In this document: one piece after another, positions 14,903-23,259 of the stretch
Numbering within the stretch: the stretch's first letter is position 1
How the letters are laid out: each line of letters begins with the position of its first letter
Source: Methylocystis sp.
Lineage (GTDB): Bacteria; Pseudomonadota; Alphaproteobacteria; Rhizobiales; Beijerinckiaceae
Direction: 5' to 3'
Assembly (NCBI GenBank): GCA_016178015.1
Contig: JACOUB010000024.1
Location: forward strand, 16,135-80,134
DNA length: 64,000 nucleotides
Made by a program: the position numbers and the translations under genes
Notes under the pieces: generated by a model
Databases searched by the model: none
What the model saw: only the letters and a program-made list of their open reading frames with translations
What the model was told of the DNA's origin: nothing

Positions 14903-17503
14903 ATGTTGCGCAACAAACTGATCCGGCTCATTATTTGTTTCTCGGCATGTTTCGCCGCCGCGGCATTTGCGTCGCAGACGCCGACGGAAATCGATCACTT
15001 CAACGCGCGCCTGGATCGCGCGCGCGGCGCCGTCGACGAAATCGCCGCCGAGCTGAACAAACCTTCGATCACCGGCGGGATTTTGAAACGGCTGCGCGAC
15101 AAGATCGACCCTATCGCGGGAGACCTCCAGGACATCGTCGACCAATTGGAGCCGCGTCTGAATTCGATCAAGGCGCGGCTCGACGAGCTCGGTTCGCCCG
15201 CCGCGCGCGCCGCGCCGCCGGCTGACGGAAAGCCGCCCGAAGCCAAGCCTTCTCCGCCCGCGTCGGCGCCTTCTAAAGCGGCGCCCGGTTCCGCGCAGAC
15301 GCAATCTCGGGGCGCGAAAACGCCGCCCGGCGTTCCTTCCGGCGCCGGGGTTGCGCCGGCGCCCGCCATCGATCAGGGCGCCGCCGAAGCCAGGGCCGAC
15401 GCGGAATGGGCGGAACAAAAGAAACTCTTTGACGCCACTGACGCGACCTTGAAACGTGCGCGCTCCTTGTTGATCGAGGTTCGTCAGACGGCGGCGTCCA
15501 TCGTCGCGCAGCAACGCGGGCTGTTTGCAAAGACCCTGTTCTTGCGCACGAATGGCGTGTTGTCGCCCTCCTTGTGGAACTCGGCGCTGCGCGAACTGCC
15601 GGCTGATTTCGCGCTGTTGCGCATGGTTCTCGGCGAGGGGTGGGCGAAGGCCGCGGCCCGGCTCGAAGATGGGCAACTGGCCGCCTTTCTCGCCCTCGCC
15701 GGCTTGATATTGGGTTCCGTCGCGCCGGCGGCGTTCATGGCGCGCCGCGTTTTGGCGCGCGGTGAGACGATGGCGGGCCCCGGCCGATTGCGCAAGGCGC
15801 TGAAAGCCGCTTGGACGGCGATCGTGATCGCCGCCATTCCAATCGCCGTCATCGGCGCCCTCGCTCTGCTGATCGATGCGTTCGATCTCGTCGACGCCTC
15901 GCTGGAGCCGTTGCAGCGCACGCTTGTCGAAGCCGTGGCGCGCATCGCCCTGGTCACTGCTCTCGCGCGCGGTTTGCTGGCGCCCACGCGCGCGCCGTGG
16001 CGTCTGATCGACGTTGGCGGCCAATTCGCCGGAAAACTGGCGCGGTTGGCGCTCGGCGTCGCCGTCATCGTGTCGATGACGCGAATTCTCGAGCAGCTCG
16101 AGGAGATCGCCCAGGCGGGCCTGCCGGCGGCAGTCGTGACACGCGCCATTGGCGCGCTGTTCGTCGCAATTTTGTTGGGCGCCGTTCTGCTGGTCCCTCG
16201 CGGCGCATCCGCTGACAACGATGCATGTCTGGGGCCGAAAGTGGTCTCGACGCGCGACTGGTGGGGACCGCTGCATCTGCTCGGCTGGCTGGTAATTGCC
16301 GCCATCGTGGGCGGTTGCGTCGCCGGCTATGTCAGTTTCGCCGCTTTCGTCATTAATCAAATCGGTTGGATCACGGCCGTCGGCGCCATGCTCTACCTCC
16401 TTTTGACCCTCGGTGGGTTAGGGCTCGAAAAAGCTCTCGACCCGGCGGCGGCCCCCGGCCGCTTGCTCATGACGGGGCTCGGCGTGAAGCGCGAATCGCT
16501 CGGACAGTTTGCGGTGCTGCTGACCGGGTTGATGACGCTGGCAGGTTATACAATCGCGGCTGTTCTCGTCCTGGCGCCCTTGGGGTTCGAGTCCGACGAT
16601 TTCGCCGGCAGGCTCCGCTCGGTTTTTTTCGGCTTCAAGATCGGCGACGTCACCATCTCGCTGTCCAGCGTCGTCATTGCACTCGTTCTTTTCGCGGGCG
16701 TTCTCGCAGCGACACGTACGCTGCAGCGGTGGTTCGACCAGCGCTATCTGCCGCTGACGCGTCTCGACCTGGGATTGCGCAATTCGATTCGAACGAGCCT
16801 GGGTTATGCCGGATTCATCTTGGCGATATCTCTGTCGCTCGCTTATTTAGGGCTGAGTTTCGACCGGCTGGCGATCGTCGCCGGCGCTTTGTCGGTCGGC
16901 ATTGGTTTTGGCTTGCAATCGATCGTCAACAATTTCGTTTCCGGACTCATCTTGCTGTGGGAGCGCGCGATCCGCGTCGGCGATTGGGTCGTCGTCGGCG
17001 ACGAGCAGGGATATGTGAAGCGCATCAACGTGCGCTCGACCGAGATCGAGACGTTCGATCGCGCGACGATGATCGTGCCAAACTCCAATTTGGTGGCGGG
17101 CGTCGTCAAGAATTGGCTGCGCGGCGACAAGGTCGGGCGCATCAAGATCGCGCTTACGCCGCACGCCGGCGTCGATCCCGAAAAAATGCGCGATATCCTG
17201 CTCGCCGCGGCCAAGGCGCAGGACGGCGTGCTGCACATTCCGGCGCCGCAGGTCATGTTCGTGGCCATGGAGGCGAGCGCGTTTCGCTTCGAACTCTGGT
17301 GTTTTGTTGAAGATGTGGAACAGGCGTCGCGCGTCAGGAGCGATTTGCATTTCGATCTCCATCAACGTCTGGCGGCGGAAGGCGTGACCATAGCGGCGCC
17401 CCTCGTGACGCCGGCGCCGGCAATTGTCCACCTGTCCGGCTTGGAGAAATTCGTCACGGCCGGCCGCGATTCGGACGATGGCGGACGGCGCAAGCGGGAA
17501 TAG
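14903..17503 (+). CDS. Large mechanosensitive ion channel (MscK-like, DUF3772)
   Basis: An 866-aa membrane protein. ATG 14903 opens a signal-like segment (KLIRLIICFSACFAAAAFA). A periplasmic coiled region of DUF3772 type and a Pro/Ala-rich stretch follow, then about ten membrane segments and a C-terminal MscS core. The MscS pore-lining and vestibule pattern is visible in VGIGFGLQSIVNNFVSGLIL, followed by ERAIRVGDWVVVGDEQGYVK. It likely releases solutes on hypo-osmotic shock. It is convergent with imuB, with 31 bp between stops. Confidence 0.85.
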   Translation: MLRNKLIRLIICFSACFAAAAFASQTPTEIDHFNARLDRARGAVDEIAAELNKPSITGGILKRLRDKIDPIAGDLQDIVDQLEPRLNSIKARLDELGSPAARAAPPADGKPPEAKPSPPASAPSKAAPGSAQTQSRGAKTPPGVPSGAGVAPAPAIDQGAAEARADAEWAEQKKLFDATDATLKRARSLLIEVRQTAASIVAQQRGLFAKTLFLRTNGVLSPSLWNSALRELPADFALLRMVLGEGWAKAAARLEDGQLAAFLALAGLILGSVAPAAFMARRVLARGETMAGPGRLRKALKAAWTAIVIAAIPIAVIGALALLIDAFDLVDASLEPLQRTLVEAVARIALVTALARGLLAPTRAPWRLIDVGGQFAGKLARLALGVAVIVSMTRILEQLEEIAQAGLPAAVVTRAIGALFVAILLGAVLLVPRGASADNDACLGPKVVSTRDWWGPLHLLGWLVIAAIVGGCVAGYVSFAAFVINQIGWITAVGAMLYLLLTLGGLGLEKALDPAAAPGRLLMTGLGVKRESLGQFAVLLTGLMTLAGYTIAAVLVLAPLGFESDDFAGRLRSVFFGFKIGDVTISLSSVVIALVLFAGVLAATRTLQRWFDQRYLPLTRLDLGLRNSIRTSLGYAGFILAISLSLAYLGLSFDRLAIVAGALSVGIGFGLQSIVNNFVSGLILLWERAIRVGDWVVVGDEQGYVKRINVRSTEIETFDRATMIVPNSNLVAGVVKNWLRGDKVGRIKIALTPHAGVDPEKMRDILLAAAKAQDGVLHIPAPQVMFVAMEASAFRFELWCFVEDVEQASRVRSDLHFDLHQRLAAEGVTIAAPLVTPAPAIVHLSGLEKFVTAGRDSDDGGRRKRE

Positions 17504-17534
17504 CGCGATCGCCGGCGAAATGGGCGGCCGGTCG

Positions 17535-19199
17535 TCAAAAAAGCCCATGCATGAACCAGCGCGGCGGCGCGCCTTCCCGCTCGCCAAGACCTTCGCAAAA
17601 AAGCCAGAAACGGCGGCCCTCACGATCCTCGGCGCAAAAATAATCCCGTGTGCGCGCCTCTCCCGCGACCCTCCACCATGGCGGCGCGATTCGTTCCGGC
17701 CCCTCGTAAGCGGCGACGTCGTGCAGGGCGCGCCGCCAGCGAAATCGCAACGGCGGACCATCGGGCGTGAGCGCGACGGCGTCGATCGGCTCCGGGCGCT
17801 CGAACAGGCGCAGCGGGCGCAGCGGAGCAAGGGATTCTCCGATCGATTTGCGAGCCTGAAGGCTCGCGGTCCAGCGCGATCCGGACCGCGAGCCTTCAGG
17901 CTCGCATGAACGCCGCGAACTGGGCCCGGTCGGCGCATAAGCGGCGGGAAGGGCGGCGACGGCGAATTCGGGAATATGCGCATCTTGCGGATAAAGACGC
18001 AGAACGCGGCGCAAGCCGAGCCGCGCGCCGAGCCTATCGATGAGATCGGCGAGGTCTGGGGCCTCGCCCCCCACGGAAGCGACGCCGCTTGAGTCGCAAG
18101 CCGGACCAAGGGTCGTCTGCGGCGGATCGCAACGCTCGACTTCCATCGCGCCAAGACGCAGCGTATCGAATCCATAGCCGGTATCGAGCCCGTCCCCATC
18201 GAGAACCGCTAGACGCTCGCGCAAGAGAGAGCCCATAAGCGCCGGATCGCGCAAAGGCCGGCTCGTTCCCGCCTCGATATGGCGCACTGCGCCGTCGACG
18301 CGATAAAAAGCGGCGGCAAGCCGGCGCGCGCCCACGCCATGCCGCTCGAGCAAGGCGCAAAGCTCGCGCGACAGGGCGGCAAGCGTCGCCTCGATATCCT
18401 CCAGCCGCGCTAGTCCAGTGGCGAAACGGCGCTCCGCCATGTAATTCGGGGCTTCGAAACGCGGCGAAATGGGCTCGCGCGCCCGGCACAGGAGAGCGTC
18501 GACGCGGGCATTTATGTCGGGGCCGAAGCGGGCGGCGAAGGGCGCGCGCGGCCGCGACAGGAAATCGCCGACATGACGCAGGCCGGCGCGCGCAAGAGTC
18601 CGCGCGGCCTCCGCCAGGCCAAGAGCGGCGATCGGCAAATGGGCCGCGATGTTCGCGATGTCTTCCGGCGAGCTCTCCGCAGGCGCGCAACGCACCGGGG
18701 AAAAGCGCACGAGCGCCCGCGCCAGCGCCGGGCCGGGCGCGAGTGCGACGCGCACGGCGAACCCTTGCGCGGCGAGGCGGCGCTCGACCTCGTCGAGCAT
18801 GGCGGCCTCGCCGCCAAAAAGATGCGAGGCCCCCGTTACGTCCAGCATGACGCCGTCGGGCGGATCAATCGCCGCGAGCGGCGTGAAGCGCCGGCACCAA
18901 TCGGCGATAGAAGCAAGAAGCGCGGCTTCGGCTAAAAGGTCGGCCTCCGCGAGCGTGAGCGATGGATGCATGGCGCGAGCGTCGGCGACCGCCATGCCGG
19001 GACTAAGCCCGAGCTTTTCGGCGTGGGCGTCGACGGCGGCGAGATAGTCGCCGCCTTTGATTTTCGTCCAGACGGCAAAGGGCGCGGCAGGCGAAGCCGG
19101 CGCATCAGACGCTGCGCCGCCCCCCGCACAGCCTTTGCGCCGCTGGCGAAGAATCCGGTCGGTCGCCAAGCGCGGCAGGAAAACGGAGAGGTAACGCAT
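17535..19199 (-). CDS. imuB: Error-prone Y-family polymerase-like protein ImuB
   Basis: ImuB is a Y-family polymerase homologue that bridges the mutasome (ImuA/ImuB/DnaE2) in SOS mutagenesis. The 554-aa protein opens MRYLSVFLPRLATDRIL. ATG 19199 overlaps imuA by 95 bp and is preferred over upstream in-frame starts because it gives the family N-terminus. The C-terminus ends in GPERIAPPWWRV and a YFCAEDREGRRFWLF stretch typical of ImuB. A 56-bp perfect inverted repeat (17850-17905) is translated at about residues 432-450, in the linker before RPLRLFERPEPI. Confidence 0.87.
   Translation of the reverse strand: MRYLSVFLPRLATDRILRQRRKGCAGGGAASDAPASPAAPFAVWTKIKGGDYLAAVDAHAEKLGLSPGMAVADARAMHPSLTLAEADLLAEAALLASIADWCRRFTPLAAIDPPDGVMLDVTGASHLFGGEAAMLDEVERRLAAQGFAVRVALAPGPALARALVRFSPVRCAPAESSPEDIANIAAHLPIAALGLAEAARTLARAGLRHVGDFLSRPRAPFAARFGPDINARVDALLCRAREPISPRFEAPNYMAERRFATGLARLEDIEATLAALSRELCALLERHGVGARRLAAAFYRVDGAVRHIEAGTSRPLRDPALMGSLLRERLAVLDGDGLDTGYGFDTLRLGAMEVERCDPPQTTLGPACDSSGVASVGGEAPDLADLIDRLGARLGLRRVLRLYPQDAHIPEFAVAALPAAYAPTGPSSRRSCEPEGSRSGSRWTASLQARKSIGESLAPLRPLRLFERPEPIDAVALTPDGPPLRFRWRRALHDVAAYEGPERIAPPWWRVAGEARTRDYFCAEDREGRRFWLFCEGLGEREGAPPRWFMHGLF
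17850..17905. repeat. 23-bp inverted repeat inside imuB
   Basis: Arms 17850-17872 and 17883-17905 are exact reverse complements around a 10-nt loop. Each arm also contains its own GCGAGCCTGAAGGCTCGC hairpin. It is read in frame in imuB. A related copy lies between hbd and trmD at 56307-56370. Confidence 0.88.
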
Positions 19200-20022
19200 A
19201 GCGAAGCAAAGCCTTGTCAGGGTCGAAGACGAGGTCGCGCCAACATGACGGATCGCAATCGGCGCCGGCGCCAAAAGGGCCGGCGCGCGCCTTGACGATC
19301 CGCGCGCGCCACGCCGGAGGGCCCGGCGAAGGCAAGCGGCGCGCCCTTGCAAAGGCGTCGGCGCCTGCTCGCTGAACAACAGAGGAGGCGACTTCGAAAC
19401 GGGTTGGCGCAGCGCTCGTGAACCTTGCCGCCTCCCCCGCCGCTTTGGCGAGAAGCAGGAGACCGGCGCCGGCGCCGCGGCGCGCCGCGACAACCAGACG
19501 GCGCGACGCCTCGAGGCCATAGGCGCCGGGCGCGATCCATGTCTCGGCGACGACCGCCGCGACGGCCTTGCTTTTTAGGGTCTCTTCCATGGCCCAGAGG
19601 GTCTCGCGCGGACGCCTGGTGCGCACGAGAACGAGACGCTCGGGATCGACCCCCGCCGCCTCGAGGCCTTTGGCGTAGGGAAGACCGATCTCGCGTGCGA
19701 CCATATCCTCGGCGATCCAGACGACGCCCGAGCGGGGACGCATCGAAAGGCGGCGCAAAGCGAGGGCGAAGGCGAAACCCGCCGCCGCCGCCTCATCTCC
19801 GGGGCGCGCCGGAACGATCTCGCTCATGCCGCCCACGGCCCCCTCGTCGAGCAGCCGCTCGAACGGATCGCGCGAAACAGAGCCGAACCGGCGCGGCCGC
19901 TCATTGAGCCGGCCATATCCAATCCGCCCATATCTGGCGTTTCCTTGGCCGCCACGCGCCTCGATCGCGGCGATGGCGCGCCGCAAAAAAAGAATCTTTT
20001 CCGAAGAGCCGCTCTGCGACAT
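19105..20022 (-). CDS. imuA: SOS mutagenesis protein ImuA
   Basis: ImuA (RecA/SulA-like fold, 305 aa) is the accessory factor of the ImuABC mutasome. A start IAAIEARGG...RFGSVSRDPFERLLDEGAVG and GVVWIAEDMVAREIGLPYAK fit the family. ATG 20022 is preferred because the SOS box lies 23 bp upstream of it; an upstream in-frame start at 20091 would place that box inside the gene. The 3' end overlaps imuB by 95 bp. The usual third partner dnaE2 is not adjacent. Confidence 0.85.
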   Translation of the reverse strand: MSQSGSSEKILFLRRAIAAIEARGGQGNARYGRIGYGRLNERPRRFGSVSRDPFERLLDEGAVGGMSEIVPARPGDEAAAAGFAFALALRRLSMRPRSGVVWIAEDMVAREIGLPYAKGLEAAGVDPERLVLVRTRRPRETLWAMEETLKSKAVAAVVAETWIAPGAYGLEASRRLVVAARRGAGAGLLLLAKAAGEAARFTSAAPTRFEVASSVVQRAGADAFARARRLPSPGPPAWRARIVKARAGPFGAGADCDPSCWRDLVFDPDKALLRYALPLRFPAALGDRPDSSPAAQRLCGGRRSV

Positions 20023-20044
20023 CGGTTGTTCGCCTATCTGGTTC

Positions 20045-20059
20045 GTTCTATATTTGTTC
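20045..20059 (-). promoter_or_regulatory. LexA (SOS) box for imuA-imuB
   Basis: GTTCTATATTTGTTC matches the alphaproteobacterial LexA operator GTTC-N7-GTTC exactly. It lies 23 bp upstream of the imuA ATG. This predicts damage-inducible, LexA-repressed expression of the operon. Confidence 0.8.
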
Positions 20060-20108
20060 TTATCCCGAGAGAGAGTCAAGCGGCAGCCCACGCGCCCGTG
20101 TCCGCCAC

Positions 20109-20132
20109 GGCGGCCACCCTTCGGCGGCCGCC
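20109..20132 (-). terminator. Hairpin downstream of the small secreted protein gene
   Basis: Arms GGCGGCC (20109-20115) and GGCCGCC (20126-20132) form a perfect 7-bp GC stem about 30 bp after the stop of the 20161-20472 gene and upstream of the imuA promoter. No U-run is seen, so its role as a terminator is tentative. Confidence 0.35.
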
Positions 20133-20160
20133 CTGCATCTCAGGAGTTGCTCCCCACTTT

Positions 20161-20472
20161 TTACTTCTTCTTGGGGGCTGCGCGGCCTTGCGGGACCTGA
20201 CCGCTTTGTGCGCCAACTTTGCCCTCGATCCCGGGCGAACCCGCCGCTAAGCTGCTCGCATCGGGAATATTCTGCATCTCTTTTCCGCCGGCGACCGAGC
20301 GGCCTTCTTTTTGAACGGCGGTGCTCGGCTTGACGTGCGTGCCCGCCGCAGGGCCGGATGTCGTGCCGCCGATCGCCGCGCCGCCAGCTCGAGGCGCCTG
20401 CCCGGCGAGGGCGGCCCCTCCCAAGAAGAGCGCCACGATCGCCCCAAGGGTCACATATGAACGAGTGGTCAT
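20161..20472 (-). CDS. Small secreted hypothetical protein
   Basis: A 103-aa protein starting at ATG 20472 behind a strong GGAGGA site. It has a signal peptide (SYVTLGAIVALFLGGAALAG) and then a low-complexity Gly/Ala/Ser/Lys region ending GRAAPKKK. No domain is recognised. It lies between the beta-helix gene upstream and imuA downstream, all on the minus strand, but the SOS box makes imuA independent. Probably a small exported protein of unknown function. Confidence 0.6.
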   Translation of the reverse strand: MTTRSYVTLGAIVALFLGGAALAGQAPRAGGAAIGGTTSGPAAGTHVKPSTAVQKEGRSVAGGKEMQNIPDASSLAAGSPGIEGKVGAQSGQVPQGRAAPKKK

Positions 20473-20540
20473 CTGTCTTCCTCCATAAGTTGGAGCAAAC
20501 ATGTCCGCCATCCCCTGATGACCGGGGATCGGAGTGTTAG

Positions 20541-20651
20541 ATGGTTTTAGATTGGCTGAACTTGCCGTTTGGCAAGCTGAGCCGTCTGGCGCGCGGCCTG
20601 TTTCGGATTTTCCTTAAGTCGCTGCGGCGATTTCCGTGCAAGAAGGTCTAA
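20541..20651 (+). CDS. Candidate 36-residue cationic peptide
   Basis: An ORF from ATG 20541 to TAA 20651 with a GGAG site 6 bp upstream. It encodes a short amphipathic, Arg/Lys-rich peptide with no acidic residue apart from Asp4 (for example LARGLFRIFLKSLRRF). It is antisense-adjacent, overlapping the last 3 bp of the beta-helix gene. It could be a membrane-active peptide such as a type I toxin, or chance. No homologue is recognised. Confidence 0.3.
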   Translation: MVLDWLNLPFGKLSRLARGLFRIFLKSLRRFPCKKV

Positions 20652-21997
20652 CGAACGTCGTTGTCGCGGATCGTCACCAATGGATGTTTGGACGCCGCGC
20701 CGGGCGCAGACACGTCGCCCGGCATGAACGTGTTTCCCGCCAATGCGACAATGGCCGCTTTCTTCGAGCCATAGATCTTGTTGTGAGCGATAATGGCCGC
20801 GCCGACGCCGCCGCCAATTTGAAAAGCGACGCCATATTCGTTGTCGACGAGCGTATTCGACTCCACTCGAACATTTTGCCGATAGCCGCCGCAACGGATG
20901 CCGATCCATGGCGATCCGACGATTGTGTTGCCGGCGATTTCGATATTGCTCTCGCCCTCGACGCCGGTGAGCCAACTCATCTCCGGTCCGAACTCGTCAT
21001 CAGGATGCGTCTCGCGCAAGCCGGTGATCACATTGCCCGTCACCCAGCCGACATCCGTGCCCTGATCGGCGTTGGTGACAGCAATGCCAGCGCCGGCGTC
21101 GTCGATCTTGTTGTCGCGGAAGGCGGCGCGCTTTGCCCCAAACTCGGCGTACATCGCTCGCTCGCCGCACGTCTTGCAGTCATTGCCGATGACCACGATG
21201 TCGTGACCGGCGTTGTTGCGCACCGCCGTATAGGCGCAGCGGCGGATCACATTGTTTTCGACACGCACGCCGCCTGAGCGGAAGATGCTCACGCCATTGC
21301 CGTAAGCGCCGTCGCCGCCCGATAAATTGTGAATGTCGGAAATAGCGTTGTTGCGAATGCGCGATCCGTCCAGCCGCCCAGCAACGCTTGTCCACACCTG
21401 CACGCCGTTGTCGCCGCATTCGCGCACCGTGTTGCCGTCAATATCGACGCCGAGGCCGTCGAGCGAGAAATAACCGGCGTCGCGCACGTCTTCGATGATG
21501 TTTTGCGCGAAGCGCCCGCCGCAACGCAGCAAATTGACGCCCCGCGCGCCGAAGCGGCGGATCACGCAACCATGAATGGAGAGATGCAGAACATCGGTGA
21601 AGTCGAGAAGCCCGCGTTGGTCGGCGAGGCGATTGCCGCCGCCGTCGAAAGTCACCGATTCGAGGGTAATTCTGCGAGCCGCGGCTCCGCTGAGCAGAGG
21701 GGCCGGGCCCATTAAGCGCAGGACCGAGCCGCGCGCGCCGACAATCGCAACGCCATCCGGAACCTCGACCGAACGGATGCTGATTACGCCAGCGGGCAGG
21801 CGAACGGTCCCGCCGGCGCGCGCGGCGTTGCGCAGTTCGCCTTGCAGCCAGTCGGTGGCGTCGGGCGCGGCGTTGGCGGAGCGAGAGCTGCATGGCGCCG
21901 AAAAGAGCAGACCCGCCGCGCCGAGACGCAGAAAATTGCGCCGCGTAGAACAGAGCCGCGCGGGCGATGCGAAAAACCTCGTGTCGCCTTGCGACAT
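20648..21997 (-). CDS. Tat-exported right-handed beta-helix protein (TIGR03808-like)
   Basis: A 449-aa protein. ATG 21997 precedes a twin-arginine signal (STRRNFLRLGAAGLLFSA). Much of the rest is repeated parallel beta-helix turns, for example IRNNAISDIHNLSGGDGAYG and VESNTLVDNEYGVAFQIGGG, as in the TIGR03808 family of twin-arginine-exported repeat proteins found in Hyphomicrobiales. The fold resembles carbohydrate-binding or -cleaving proteins, but no catalytic function is known for this family. It is divergent from the GIY-YIG gene. Confidence 0.82.
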   Translation of the reverse strand: MSQGDTRFFASPARLCSTRRNFLRLGAAGLLFSAPCSSRSANAAPDATDWLQGELRNAARAGGTVRLPAGVISIRSVEVPDGVAIVGARGSVLRLMGPAPLLSGAAARRITLESVTFDGGGNRLADQRGLLDFTDVLHLSIHGCVIRRFGARGVNLLRCGGRFAQNIIEDVRDAGYFSLDGLGVDIDGNTVRECGDNGVQVWTSVAGRLDGSRIRNNAISDIHNLSGGDGAYGNGVSIFRSGGVRVENNVIRRCAYTAVRNNAGHDIVVIGNDCKTCGERAMYAEFGAKRAAFRDNKIDDAGAGIAVTNADQGTDVGWVTGNVITGLRETHPDDEFGPEMSWLTGVEGESNIEIAGNTIVGSPWIGIRCGGYRQNVRVESNTLVDNEYGVAFQIGGGVGAAIIAHNKIYGSKKAAIVALAGNTFMPGDVSAPGAASKHPLVTIRDNDVR

Positions 21998-22064
21998 GAC
22001 GCAATTTCTATCCTGATCGAACGAGAGGGTCGAGGCGGCGGCGAAATCAGAGTAAACGGGACGA

Positions 22065-22499
22065 ATGAACAATTTCGTCCGCGCCGCCGCCGCAGCGCCG
22101 GCCGCGCCTGGGGCTTATGTGTTGCTCGTCGAGATCGATGCTCCGCTCAAGGTCGCGGCGGGACAGACGCGCGACGCTCTATTGGCGCCGGGCCGTTACC
22201 TTTATTGCGGCTCGGCCAACGGCCCGGGCGGCTTACGGGCGCGCCTCGCCCGGCACATGCGGCGCGGCAAGAGCGTGCGTTGGCATGTCGACCAGCTGAC
22301 GGAAGCCGGAACGGTCGCCGGCGCCTGGATCGTCCCGGGAGGCGATGAATGCGCGCTCAGCGCGCGGCTTTCGCATCTTCCACTTCCGCTCGAAGGCTTT
22401 GGCAGTTCCGACTGCACTCGTTGCCGCAGCCATTTGCGATATTGGCCCGAGGGCGCACTGTTAGATGGTTTTCTGGTAGGAAAAAGGACGGAAAAGTAG
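22065..22499 (+). CDS. GIY-YIG domain protein (DUF123)
   Basis: A 144-aa protein with the DUF123/GIY-YIG-like pattern: GAYVLLVEID at the N-terminus, then PGRYLYCGSANGPGGLRARL and a conserved RWHVDQLTEAG. A Cys-containing C-terminus (SDCTRCRSHLRYW) follows. Family members are small nuclease-like proteins of uncertain substrate. The gene ends 33 bp before parD. There is no sign that it belongs to that unit. Confidence 0.75.
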   Translation: MNNFVRAAAAAPAAPGAYVLLVEIDAPLKVAAGQTRDALLAPGRYLYCGSANGPGGLRARLARHMRRGKSVRWHVDQLTEAGTVAGAWIVPGGDECALSARLSHLPLPLEGFGSSDCTRCRSHLRYWPEGALLDGFLVGKRTEK

Positions 22500-22532
22500 T
22501 ACCTTTCGGTTTCCTTGCGCAGGAGATCGGCT

Positions 22533-22823
22533 ATGTCGAACGTCGAAAAGATAAGCGTCGCGCTCACCGCCGAGCAATTGGCCTCGGTCAAGGAAGCGAT
22601 CAACGCGGGCGAGTATGCGACGACCAGCGAGGTCGTGCGCGAAGCCATGCGTGACTGGCGACTCAAGCGGGAACTCCGCCAAGAAGATGTCAAGCATCTG
22701 CGCCAGCTTTGGGACGAGGGCAAGGCGAGCGGCTCTGCCGGCGCTGTGGACTTCGATCAATTGCGGCGAGAGGCGCGCCAACGGCTCGAGGCGACAAACG
22801 AACCTGCCGGCGATGGCGACTGA
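22533..22823 (+). CDS. parD: ParD-like antitoxin (ribbon-helix-helix)
   Basis: A 96-aa antitoxin. ATG 22533 has an AGGAG site. The N-terminal RHH domain reads [20 protein letters not shown] with [17 protein letters not shown], typical of CopG/ParD. The C-terminal tail wraps the ParE toxin. It overlaps parE by 11 bp. It is expected to bind its own promoter just upstream, though no clean operator was found there. Confidence 0.85.
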   Translation: MSNVEKISVALTAEQLASVKEAINAGEYATTSEVVREAMRDWRLKRELRQEDVKHLRQLWDEGKASGSAGAVDFDQLRREARQRLEATNEPAGDGD

Positions 22824-23124
22824 ACTCCATTGGAGCCGGCGAGCCCGGGAAGACCTTCTCGACATCTATGTAGTGATTGGCCTAGACAATTCCGTCGCGG
22901 CGGAACGGATCTACGACCGTCTCGAGCGACGCGCGAAATCGCTCGTGGATCAACCCAGGCTCGGGCCTCGGCGCAACGATATCCGCCCGGCCGCGCGTAT
23001 GCTCGTCGAAGGCCCCTATCTCATTCTTTACGAGACCTCTCCCGATACCGACGTGGGGCCGGTCGAGTCGATCGAAATCGTTCGCATCGTCGATGGCCGT
23101 CGCGATCTGCACAGCTTGTTTTGA
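22813..23124 (+). CDS. parE: ParE-family toxin
   Basis: A RelE/ParE superfamily toxin of 103 aa: [20 protein letters not shown], then [20 protein letters not shown] and a terminal [13 protein letters not shown]. Length and pattern are complete, so the module looks functional. ParE toxins act on DNA gyrase, but target cannot be told from RelE-type by sequence reading alone. It lies upstream of hisS with a 135-bp gap. Confidence 0.85.
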   Translation: MATELHWSRRAREDLLDIYVVIGLDNSVAAERIYDRLERRAKSLVDQPRLGPRRNDIRPAARMLVEGPYLILYETSPDTDVGPVESIEIVRIVDGRRDLHSLF

Positions 23125-23259
23125 CGTTTTAAAGTCGATTTTCCGCGCGATTCGCGCGGCTCTCATCCGTATCCGCGCTCGCCCAGCCAATGGTGACGGC
23201 AGGCGCTTCCCTCTTCATTGGAAAATGCTAGGAAGGGCGCATATTCGAGGCGGAAAGCA

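Noticed and set aside
14753..16360. A 535-codon minus-strand ORF opposite the mechanosensitive channel
   Set aside because: Arg/Gln-rich shadow with no domain; the plus-strand channel has clear membrane segments and an MscS core.
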